The notes under the pieces are model-generated. The model was given only the letters and a program-made list of their open reading frames with translations, did not search any database and was not told the DNA's origin. This document shows positions 1 to 8,000 of a stretch of DNA of 12,409 bases, in pieces (the stretch's first letter is position 1; every line of letters begins with the position of its first letter). A program made the position numbers and the translations under genes. Source of the stretch: an uncultured Clostridia bacterium (GTDB lineage: Bacteria; Bacillota; Clostridia; TANB77; UBA1234); assembly GCA_947624765.1 (NCBI GenBank), contig CANQLS010000025.1, positions 1 through 12,409 on the forward strand, read 5' to 3'.

Positions 1-60
1 CAACGTACCATCTGTACGCCTCCGGTGCCCTCGTTTGTCCGCCTAGAAATTGCCTCAATT
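1..60 (-). ncRNA. Possible structured RNA, partial (runs off window edge)
   Basis: The first 50 bases contain 28 G or C, far above the surrounding DNA, and no convincing reading frame covers them. Read on the minus strand, CGTAC (18-14) and GTACG (8-4) form a perfect 5-bp stem around an AGATG loop. Upstream of it lie GGGCACC and GGACAAAC, which look like the 5' arms of longer stems whose partners would sit outside the window. GAATTG, AGG, CAATTT at about 60-46 could form a further small hairpin. The strand is inferred from pyk, which ends 18 bases away and reads towards this element. One minus-strand frame is open from a TAG at about 74-76 to the edge, but it has no ATG, so a short coding region with a TTG start is a weaker alternative. 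The RNA family is not identified. Confidence 0.4.
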
Positions 61-78
61 CTTTTTCAACCTAAGACT

Positions 79-1521
79 CTAAATAACATATATCCCGCCC
101 AAGGTCTTATTGGATTGAAATCCCATCATGCTGGTCTTGTCGTGCGTATCACTACCACCGATTAAAATAGTATCATTTGTTTGTACAAAGCCATATTCTT
201 TAGCTTTTTCAATACCTTGCCTAATCATTTCTTCTGGTGAGTCATTATATGAAACGAGAATAGGCGTAACACCCCATGTTAAGTTTAATTGAGAAGCGGT
301 TGCAATATCATGAGTAATCGCATAAATAGCACAGCCTGGTTGAAAACTTGCAATAGCAATTGGCGTATTACCATGTGAAGATAATGAAAATATTGCTTTT
401 GCACCAACTTGCATTGCCACTTCACAAAGAGAATGTCCCACGATTAAGTTTGGAGTATGATGAATTAAATAATCATAATTTCTTTGTGAAAAACGTTCCC
501 AATAATTAGTGTTATTTTCAACAGATTCTGCAATGGTATGCATTGTTCTTACACATTCAATTGGATATTTTCCACTTGCAGTTTCACCAGATAACATGAT
601 GGCAGAAGTTCCCTCAAAAATAGCATTTGCAATATCACTTACTTCTGCTCGTGTTGGTCTTGGATTTACTATCATAGATTCTAACATCTGTGTTGCAATT
701 ATAACCATTTTTCCGTTACTATTACATTTTTTAACAAATTCTTTTTGTAAAAGAGGTACTTGTTCAATTGGTATTTCTACTCCTAAATCGCCACGTGCAA
801 CCATGATGCCATCTACTACTTTTAATATATCATCAAAGTTTTCTACGCCTTCATGATTTTCTATTTTTGCAATAATTTTTATATGTTCTGCATTGTGTTC
901 TTTTAAAATTTCACGAATTGCTAAAATATCTTCTGGTTTTCTTACGAAAGACGCGGCAATAATGTCAAATCCATTTTGAATACCAAAGATAATATCTTCT
1001 TCATCTTTTTTTGTAAGAAGCGGAAGATTTAATTTTAGGCCAGGGATATTTACGCTTTTTCTATCTGTTAATTTTCCACCATGAATGATTTTACATTTTA
1101 CATCTTCTTGTAGTAATTCAGTTACTTCTAATTGAATTAATCCATCATTAATTAAAATGGTTGTACCAACTTTTACATCATTAGATAGAAAAGGATAAGT
1201 AACAAAAACTTTTGTTTCATCTCCTTCACACATATCATGACATAGCGTAAAATAATTTCCGTCTATTAGCATTACGCCATCTTTAGAAGCAAAAGTGCCA
1301 ATACGTATTTCTGGTCCTTTTGTATCGAGCATCATTGGAATATATAATTGCAATTCATCACGTACTGTTTTGAAAAGTTCGATTCTTTTTTGTTGTGATT
1401 CATAATCACCATGTGAAAAATTAAATCTTGCTACATTCATTCCAGAAGAACAAAGCTTTGATAGAGTTTTATAATCATCAACCGCTGGACCAAGTGTACA
1501 AACAATTTTAGTTTTTCTCAA
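79..1521 (-). CDS. pyk: Pyruvate kinase
   Basis: Catalyses PEP + ADP to pyruvate + ATP, the last step of glycolysis, in the cytoplasm. The N-terminus MRKTKIVCTLGPA is the classical start of bacterial pyruvate kinases. Other hallmarks are NFSHG, TKGPEIR (about residues 67-73), the active-site segment IIAKIENHEGV with the catalytic Lys near residue 219, MVARGDLGVE and MLSGETASGKYP. Glu in TKGPE is the residue linked to K+-dependent enzymes in this family. At 480 residues it is the short form, without the C-terminal PEP-utiliser-like domain found in Bacillus. The start chosen is TTG at 1521, because family alignment begins at MRKTK and a GGTGG lies 5 nt upstream. The frame stays open to TTG at 1533 (484 residues), but that codon abuts AGAAAGGA and has no room for a ribosome site. 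It follows glgP with about 50 nt between and is probably co-transcribed with it. Confidence 0.97.
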   Translation of the reverse strand: MRKTKIVCTLGPAVDDYKTLSKLCSSGMNVARFNFSHGDYESQQKRIELFKTVRDELQLYIPMMLDTKGPEIRIGTFASKDGVMLIDGNYFTLCHDMCEGDETKVFVTYPFLSNDVKVGTTILINDGLIQLEVTELLQEDVKCKIIHGGKLTDRKSVNIPGLKLNLPLLTKKDEEDIIFGIQNGFDIIAASFVRKPEDILAIREILKEHNAEHIKIIAKIENHEGVENFDDILKVVDGIMVARGDLGVEIPIEQVPLLQKEFVKKCNSNGKMVIIATQMLESMIVNPRPTRAEVSDIANAIFEGTSAIMLSGETASGKYPIECVRTMHTIAESVENNTNYWERFSQRNYDYLIHHTPNLIVGHSLCEVAMQVGAKAIFSLSSHGNTPIAIASFQPGCAIYAITHDIATASQLNLTWGVTPILVSYNDSPEEMIRQGIEKAKEYGFVQTNDTILIGGSDTHDKTSMMGFQSNKTLGGIYVI

Positions 1522-1572
1522 AATTACCACCAATCCTTTCTAAAGCTATAAACTAGGTTGGAAATGATTACA

Positions 1573-4134
1573 TTATTTTTCTAACCATCTAATTAAAGAT
1601 AAATCTTGATCATTTATAAGTAATGGATGTTTTGGTAAAACTCTGAATGTATATCCATAGTTACCGCCATCATCAATCGTAAATGTAGTTTTATATTCAT
1701 ATGAATGTTCTTCTACATTATTCTCTAAATGCATTTCTAAATAATCACTATTTACAAGTTTACCGTTATCATCAAATTTTCCATAATAAAGTTCTACTTT
1801 TACATCATCAGGCGATAGAGAACCTAAATCAACTACGCAACTCATATTAATAGTGTTTCCAGCATTTATTGAAATTTCATTTAACGAATCATTCATTAAG
1901 ATTTTAACATCTTTCCAATTTTCACGAATATGTTTTTCCCACTCAACAAACTTTTTAACGTTTTCAACGTTTGAGTATGAAGATGTGATTTCGTGAATTT
2001 GAGGAATATATAAATTGTTTAAATAATCACATAGCATGCGATTAGTATTATAAATGCCTCCAACAGTTTTAATAGAGTTTTTCATTTTTCTTAACCATTT
2101 TTGACTAATACCGTCAGCACCTCTATCATAATATGTTGGAATAATTTCATTTTCCAATGTGTTATATATACTTATACTATCAGCACTATCTTGTAATTCA
2201 TAGTTAGTATACTCAGTATCATCTCCAATTGCCCAGCCGTTTTGACCGTTGTAACCTTCATACCACCAGCCATCTAGTACGCTGAAATTAACAACACCAT
2301 TTAATCCTGCTTTTTCACCACTTGTACCACTTGCTTCTAAAGGTCTACGAGGATTATTAAGCCATACATCAACGCCACTAACTAAATAACGAGCAACATA
2401 CATATTATAATTTTCTAATAAAAATACTTTACCTTTAAATTGAGGCATATTTGAAATTTCATAAATTCGTTTTACTAAATCTTGCCCTTGTATATCTGCC
2501 GGATGAGGTTTACCAGCAAAAATAATTTGCACAGGTCTATCTGGATCATTTAATATTTTTGTAATTCTTTCAATATCTTTAAAAATTAAATCTGCACGTT
2601 TATATGTGGCAAATCTTCTCGCAAATCCAATTGTAAGAGCATTTGAATCTAACATTTTATCAACTTCATTAATTTCGTCTACAGGCATATTATGACGTAT
2701 TTTTTGAGCTTTTATATTTTCTCTGACTAATTTAATTAACTTTTCTTTTTGTGTAATGTGTGCATCCCACAATGCTTTATCAGGAATACGATCAATGTCT
2801 TCCCAAATTTCTAATTCTTGTGTTTTTTCCTGCCAGAAAGGACGCATATATGCATTGTATAATTCTTTTAAATTAGGAGCAAGCCATGTGCATGTATGTA
2901 TACCATTTGTAACATGAGTTATAGGTACTTCATCTGTTGCAGTATCAGGCCAAATGCTTCCAAATAATTTTCTTGAAACAGAGCCATGAAGTTTACTAAC
3001 ACCATTTCTTTTTCCAACTATTTTTAAAGCTAAAACTGCCATATCAAATCCACTGCTTGAAGAAGTATCTACTCTGGCACCCAAATTTAAAAAGTCTAAT
3101 CTTGAAATACCAAGTTCGTTTGAATATGATGCAAAATAACGATCCATTAATTCAACAGGGAATATATCATTTCCAGCTGGTACTGGTGTATGTGTTGTAA
3201 ATATAGTACAAGCTGAAGCTAGTTTCTTTGCCACTTCAAAAGAAACATTTTTTTCTTTCATAAATTTTTTTATAACTTCTAATACTACAAAAGAAGAATG
3301 CCCTTCATTCATATGATAAATTGTTGGATGAATATCGAGAAGTTCTAAAAGTTTCATACCACCGATATCTAAAATTATTTCTTGCGATATTCTCATTTCT
3401 TGATTGCCACCATAAAGTTTTAAAGTTAGTTGCCTATCCATTTGCGTATTTAAATCAATATCACTATCTAATAAATATAATGTAATTCTACCTATATGAA
3501 GCTGCCAAGCTTTTAAATAAATAATTCTACCTGGAAATTCTAATGGTACGATTAATTCATTACCATCTTTATCATAAACAGGTAATACTGGTAAATCTTC
3601 TACAGATACCTCTGTATATTCAAAAGATTCACTACCGTCATTATTTATTTTTTGATTGAAATATCCATCTTTGTATAATAATCCAATAGGAACAAAAGGA
3701 ATTCCTAAATCACTTGCTGATTTGCAATGATCGCCAGATAATATTCCAAGACCACCAGCATAAATTGGTAATATTTCATCTAATCCATATTCTGCGGAAA
3801 AGTATGCAATAATTGCATCAGCCTCATTCGGATAATTCCTTTTATAGTAAGTATCCTTATTATTCAAATATCCATAGAAGTTTTCCATAACCATGTCATA
3901 TTCTTTTAAAAACTCAGAATCGTTAGATACTTCTAATAATCTTTTTTGATTAATTTGTGATAAAAATTTTATAGGATTTTTGTTTGCTTTGTTGAAAAGA
4001 TTAGAATCAATATATTCGTATAATCGAAGAGCATAAGAGTTCCAAGACCACCATAGATTTGTAGATAATGCAGACAATCCAGAAATTCTCTCTGGTAATT
4101 GAGGGGTTACATTTATTTTTCCAAATAAATACAT
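1573..4134 (-). CDS. glgP: Alpha-glucan (glycogen) phosphorylase, DUF3417-containing type
   Basis: PLP-dependent phosphorolysis of alpha-1,4-glucans (glycogen, maltodextrin) to glucose-1-phosphate, in the cytoplasm. The 853-residue product begins with the DUF3417-like region (NLWWSWN near residue 27), typical of the short bacterial/archaeal alpha-glucan phosphorylase family rather than the rabbit-muscle type. The catalytic part shows YHMNEGHSSF, THVTNGIHTCTW (about 406-417), RRFATYKRADL, FAGKPHPAD and the PLP site SGTSGEKAGLNG, with the Schiff-base lysine at residue 608. The last 130 residues or so form a beta-rich tail. A textbook AAAGGAGG lies 8 nt before the ATG. The promoter sits just upstream and pyk follows immediately, so storage-glucan breakdown and lower glycolysis appear to be expressed together. 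Length and motifs are complete; no frameshift is seen. Confidence 0.96.
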   Translation of the reverse strand: MYLFGKINVTPQLPERISGLSALSTNLWWSWNSYALRLYEYIDSNLFNKANKNPIKFLSQINQKRLLEVSNDSEFLKEYDMVMENFYGYLNNKDTYYKRNYPNEADAIIAYFSAEYGLDEILPIYAGGLGILSGDHCKSASDLGIPFVPIGLLYKDGYFNQKINNDGSESFEYTEVSVEDLPVLPVYDKDGNELIVPLEFPGRIIYLKAWQLHIGRITLYLLDSDIDLNTQMDRQLTLKLYGGNQEMRISQEIILDIGGMKLLELLDIHPTIYHMNEGHSSFVVLEVIKKFMKEKNVSFEVAKKLASACTIFTTHTPVPAGNDIFPVELMDRYFASYSNELGISRLDFLNLGARVDTSSSSGFDMAVLALKIVGKRNGVSKLHGSVSRKLFGSIWPDTATDEVPITHVTNGIHTCTWLAPNLKELYNAYMRPFWQEKTQELEIWEDIDRIPDKALWDAHITQKEKLIKLVRENIKAQKIRHNMPVDEINEVDKMLDSNALTIGFARRFATYKRADLIFKDIERITKILNDPDRPVQIIFAGKPHPADIQGQDLVKRIYEISNMPQFKGKVFLLENYNMYVARYLVSGVDVWLNNPRRPLEASGTSGEKAGLNGVVNFSVLDGWWYEGYNGQNGWAIGDDTEYTNYELQDSADSISIYNTLENEIIPTYYDRGADGISQKWLRKMKNSIKTVGGIYNTNRMLCDYLNNLYIPQIHEITSSYSNVENVKKFVEWEKHIRENWKDVKILMNDSLNEISINAGNTINMSCVVDLGSLSPDDVKVELYYGKFDDNGKLVNSDYLEMHLENNVEEHSYEYKTTFTIDDGGNYGYTFRVLPKHPLLINDQDLSLIRWLEK

Positions 4135-4137
4135 ATT

Positions 4138-4150
4138 TATTTCCTCCTTT
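4138..4150 (-). promoter_or_regulatory. Ribosome binding site of glgP
   Basis: Minus-strand AAAGGAGG followed by about 8 A/T-rich bases and the ATG at 4134. It is the strongest Shine-Dalgarno sequence in the window and fixes the glgP start. Confidence 0.85.
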
Positions 4151-4175
4151 GTAAAACGACAATATCACTTATATA

Positions 4176-4204
4176 ATTATCTATGAAACTAGAATTTTTG
4201 TCAA
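4176..4204 (-). promoter_or_regulatory. Promoter of glgP-pyk
   Basis: On the minus strand, a perfect TTGACA (4204-4199) is followed by a 17-nt spacer and GATAAT (4181-4176), one base off the consensus -10. Transcription would begin near 4168, giving a leader of about 35 nt that contains the AAAGGAGG. It lies in the 115-nt gap between the ytxC-like stop and glgP, so glgP-pyk can be expressed independently of ytxC. No riboswitch-like or catabolite-repression site was recognised around it. Confidence 0.75.
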
Positions 4205-4249
4205 TGTTTTATAAAAAAATGAGTATAAGTTTTTTGCAAAAATATAAAG

Positions 4250-4843
4250 CTATGGTAACCAGTTTTTCAAAATGAATTGAATTAAATCTAAATATCCAAT
4301 GTCTGAAACATAAAGTTCAACAGAACTATCGACAATATTTTCTAATTCACAATAATATGGAGTTACCGAAAAATTCACAAACGATTCAATATTAATATAA
4401 TTATGATTTCTAAAATTTCGCAAAAGAAGATTTAATAAACTTTGCTTGCGATATAGGAATAAATCTTCGTTTGCTTTTAATGGAAACTGTGGATCTAAAA
4501 ACGAAGAAGCAATATTAAAAATTTGTTTTTGATCTGCATCTGTAAAATAAAAATAATTTGTTTTTAAAATACGATGTACTAATTTTTGCTCGTAATAATT
4601 TAAAATAAGTGTAGACAATAATAATGATATATTTGTATATAAATAAATATAACTACCATAAAAAGAAGTAGATACAACAGAATTTATTTTTTCATAGTAG
4701 TTACCGCATTTTATCACAATAGTATAATAATCATTTATTTTTCTATAAAAATATCGTATGCTTGGAAGTTGCTTTAGCTCTTTATCTAATAAATTTAAAA
4801 AATTTTTTGATGTTGATTTAATTAAAATTTGTTTAGGAAACAT
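4250..4843 (-). CDS. ytxC: YtxC-like putative sporulation protein, short C-terminus
   Basis: A 197-residue protein that I assign to the YtxC family (annotated as putative sporulation proteins; biochemical role unknown). The match rests on the order of YFYF (97-100), a helix with DQKQIFNIAS, a basic R-K-x-x-LLNLLLRNF stretch (132-144), then NIESFVNFSVTPYYCELENIVDSSV (151-175) and YLDLIQFI (184-191). This resembles the family's helical core ending in the E-F-I segment. From memory, family members are about 280-290 residues and continue with another beta-containing segment. Here the protein stops at WLP right after the core, and other downstream frames show no obvious continuation. It may be a short variant or a truncated gene. 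The start is ATG at 4843 with AAGGGGGG 4 nt upstream; an in-frame stop lies at 4868-4870. Composition is rich in Y, N, I and F. It is divergent from the giant repeat-protein gene and tandem with glgP. Confidence 0.65.
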   Translation of the reverse strand: MFPKQILIKSTSKNFLNLLDKELKQLPSIRYFYRKINDYYTIVIKCGNYYEKINSVVSTSFYGSYIYLYTNISLLLSTLILNYYEQKLVHRILKTNYFYFTDADQKQIFNIASSFLDPQFPLKANEDLFLYRKQSLLNLLLRNFRNHNYINIESFVNFSVTPYYCELENIVDSSVELYVSDIGYLDLIQFILKNWLP

Positions 4844-4991
4844 AGTACCCCCCTTGTTGATATAGAGTTAATATATTGTTTGTAAAATTAATAAAAATAT
4901 TCTAAATATAATATTCTAAAAAAACTTAATAGTGAATGATGAATGGAGATAGATTTTAAATGATATTATCTTAAATATAAGAAGTTATGTA

Positions 4992-5019
4992 TTGTAAAAA
5001 ATAAGTTTTTGTGTATAAT
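4992..5019 (+). promoter_or_regulatory. Probable promoter of the giant repeat-protein gene
   Basis: A perfect TATAAT (5014-5019) is preceded at 16 nt by TTGTAA (4992-4997), a 4/6 match to TTGACA. Start of transcription would be near 5026, leaving a leader of about 40 nt with the ribosome site. The surrounding DNA is A/T-rich, so a chance match is possible. Confidence 0.5.
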
Positions 5020-5055
5020 AAAAGTAGGAAAATATTAAGATTAATAAATTGACAT

Positions 5056-5062
5056 GAGGTGA
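5056..5062 (+). promoter_or_regulatory. Ribosome binding site of the giant gene
   Basis: GAGGTGA with 4 adenines before the ATG at 5067. An in-frame TGA at 5055-5057, just before it, closes the frame upstream. The start is therefore secure and the protein cannot have an undetected upstream signal peptide. Confidence 0.8.
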
Positions 5063-5066
5063 AAAA

Positions 5067-8000
5067 ATGATTGAAGAAATACTAAAGAATAAATTAAAAA
5101 GCTTAGGCTATACACAAGATTTTATAGAAGAGAAGCTTAAAGAAATTGACCTAAATGTGTTAACTACAAAAAAAGATTTTTCAGAAAAAGATATTGAAAT
5201 TGTGAAACTTTATAATCCTAATGTAAATTTAGCAAGAGCATTTTTGAATATAGATGCTAAATATCTTCAATCAGTTTTAATAGACGGAAAAATTGATTTG
5301 AAAAAAACATTATTACCGACAGGCGCTAATATTACAGTAATGGATTATAGATTAGATGAAAATGTATGTGTTTTTCTTATCACAAATGATTTAAAAGTTG
5401 AAATATATTCATATGTTCCAGATGCAAATACTAAGGCAAAATATGCTATGCAAACTTATGAACAAGTTTATGCAAATGACCGTGAAAATGTTATAAATGA
5501 ATATATAGACGCACTTACAGAAAATAATAGATTATTGCTTAATAAAGCTAGAGAAGTATTAAATTTGCTTGCAAGTGATTTTGTAATTGATGAAATGATA
5601 ATTAATAATGTTAGTCCAATATTAAAGTTATATGATAATCCAGAAAAATTTGCTGAAAATATTACAAATTATAATTTAAAATATATTAATAGAAGATTGA
5701 ACAGAATAGAAGTATCTGAAAAAGTTGTTTTGGTAAAAAGAGCTGCTAGGGGATTAAAGTTTGGATATCTTACAAACGACCCATATGCCAAATTAAATGA
5801 GATTAATCATTATGCTGATTTTTATTTAAATATGGTATCATATTTTTGGATATTTTCTAATGAAAAAGGTCAAGAAGAAATAGGAATTTATACGGCACCA
5901 GAAACGGAATCTAAAACTTATCGTCAAGAACAGATGAAGAACAGAAAAGATATTGATGCAGTGGCAAGAGATATTTGCATGCAGTTTACAAATCAAGTTA
6001 GGTACCAAATTAGTGAAGAAGCTATTAGGGATATACTTTATAAATTAAATCATCAATTAGTGGCTCCGCCTATTGATTATATTTTGAAATATGCAGAAAA
6101 TCCTGACGATCCAATAGAGCCTTTAAGTTACAAATATAGAGCGATTTCAGATCCTACTGAGTTTGAGAATAGATTATATAATTCTATTGAGGACAATATT
6201 GGTAGAAGGTATAAATATAAATTAACGGAAAATGTATTAGAAGATTTAACTACTATAGGAAATAAATTAGATTATACAGATGAAAACGGAAAGTTAATAA
6301 AAAAACAATCTATTGCAGATTTTAATCAAAATGGAAATGCAGTTATTATTAGGAGAGAAACATTAATAGACATTCAAAATATACCGGAATTATTAGGCTA
6401 TATTTATGAAGATATAGATAGTAAAGGTACAGATAATTTACCTGTTCCAAGTATAGAGGTTGATTTTTATTTTCCTAATTCAGTTTATGCATCTGAAGGA
6501 ATTAAAATGTATAACGGAACAGATTATGAAGTAGCGGCAAAGAATATATCAACAGGTAATAAGTTTTATTCAGCTGATAAATTACAAAATTCAATTTATA
6601 GCGAAAATAATAATGTGGTACAAGGTGGTACAAGAGTTACAGTTAGGTACCTAGCTAATACTGGTGAAGTACTAAAAGAAAATGTAATTTCAAATGTATT
6701 TCCGGGTGATAATTATGTCCCGGAGGTTCTTCCTGTTATCAGTGATAAAAGTGGGAAAGAATGGATTTGTAAAATTACACGAATGCCAAATCTTATTTTA
6801 TCTGATGTAGAAGAAAATAATAAAATTGAGATAAAATATGTTGCAAAGATGACTAAAGCAAAATTATCTTTTTATAATCGTGAAAATCAAAAATTGGCAA
6901 ACGATAAAATAATTGAAATGCAGGTTGGAACAGAAATTAATAATGATGAATATAGTACAGTGGTTGATAAAGAAGGAATTGAGTGGGACTTAGTAGAATC
7001 GAAGCCTAAAAAGAGTGTTATAAGTGAACGAGAAGAGCAAAATCATATTACATTTATTTATGATGTTACAAGAGTAGCCGTTGTTATAAATTATAAAAAC
7101 AAGCAAATGGAAACGTTAAAAAAATCAATTACTGTGCAAGCTATTGCTGATAAAAAATACACTGCAAAAATAGATCCTATTTTAAAAGATGATAATGGAC
7201 TATATTGGGTGTACATTAGTGAAGCGGCTGCATCTATTGTTCCACATGAAAATGAAGTTAATACAATTGATTTAATTTATGATCAAATGAAAACTAAAGT
7301 TACTACAATGTATTATGATGAAAATGGTGAAAAGGTTAAAGATGATTTTGTAGAATTTATTCAAATTGGAAAAGAGTATACTGCAAATTATGATGAGAAA
7401 TTTCGTGATTTACAAGGAAAGATGTGGAAGTTCCAAAAGGTTAATAAATCTAGTTTAATTGTGAAAGAAGAGCTAACTGAAAATGAAATTAAAGTAGTGT
7501 ATGAACCTTTAACATGCAAGATTATTGTAAGAATTGTAGATGAAAACGGTAGAAAGCTTCATGAGGACATTTATAAAGAAATGCAAGTAGGAAGTATTTA
7601 TGATGCGGAGAAGGTTGGAAACTTAAAAGATTTGCATGGCAAAATATGGAGGTACAAAGGTGGAAACACGTCGTTAGAAGTAACTGAAGATGAAAGTAAA
7701 AATATTATTTCATTTGTTTACGAACCACTTCTTACTAAAATAACCGTACGATATTTTGATATTGAGAAAAAAGAAATTATTCCTTCGAAAGAATTCATTA
7801 AACAGGCTGGTGAAAATTGTACTTTAGAATTACCTAATCACTTAGAAGATAAAGAAGGTAAAAAGTGGATTTTACCAAACGATACAGAGAAAAATTATAT
7901 TGTAAAAGAATCTGAAGAGGAAAATAGAATTTCTATTTACTATGAAAAAGAATTAACAGATGTAGAATTATCGTTTAAAGATTTGTATGGTAATGCATTA

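Larger units (their letters stand above)
4844..5066. other. Divergent intergenic region with a 14-bp direct repeat
   Basis: 223 very A/T-rich bases between the divergent ytxC-like and giant genes. Besides the plus-strand promoter listed separately, it contains two tandem 14-bp units starting AATATTCTAAA (4896-4909 and 4910-4923). No clear minus-strand promoter was found: TTTACA (4886-4881) with TATATC (4864-4859) exists, but it would start transcription inside the ytxC Shine-Dalgarno. Confidence 0.5.

Noticed and set aside
509..856. Open frame of 115 codons on the plus strand inside pyk
   Set aside because: It lies antisense to the strongly conserved pyruvate kinase coding region, has no family resemblance and no ribosome site of note; a shadow frame.
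4205..4249. Terminator between the ytxC-like gene and glgP
   Set aside because: Only A/T-only pairings (a TTTTTGCAAAAA palindrome and an A-run facing a T-run) are present; no G/C stem, so termination there is not supported.
4859..4886. Minus-strand promoter TTTACA / TATATC for the ytxC-like gene
   Set aside because: Transcription would begin at about 4852, inside the Shine-Dalgarno (4855-4848), leaving no usable leader; the true promoter is probably further upstream but cannot be picked out in such A/T-rich DNA.
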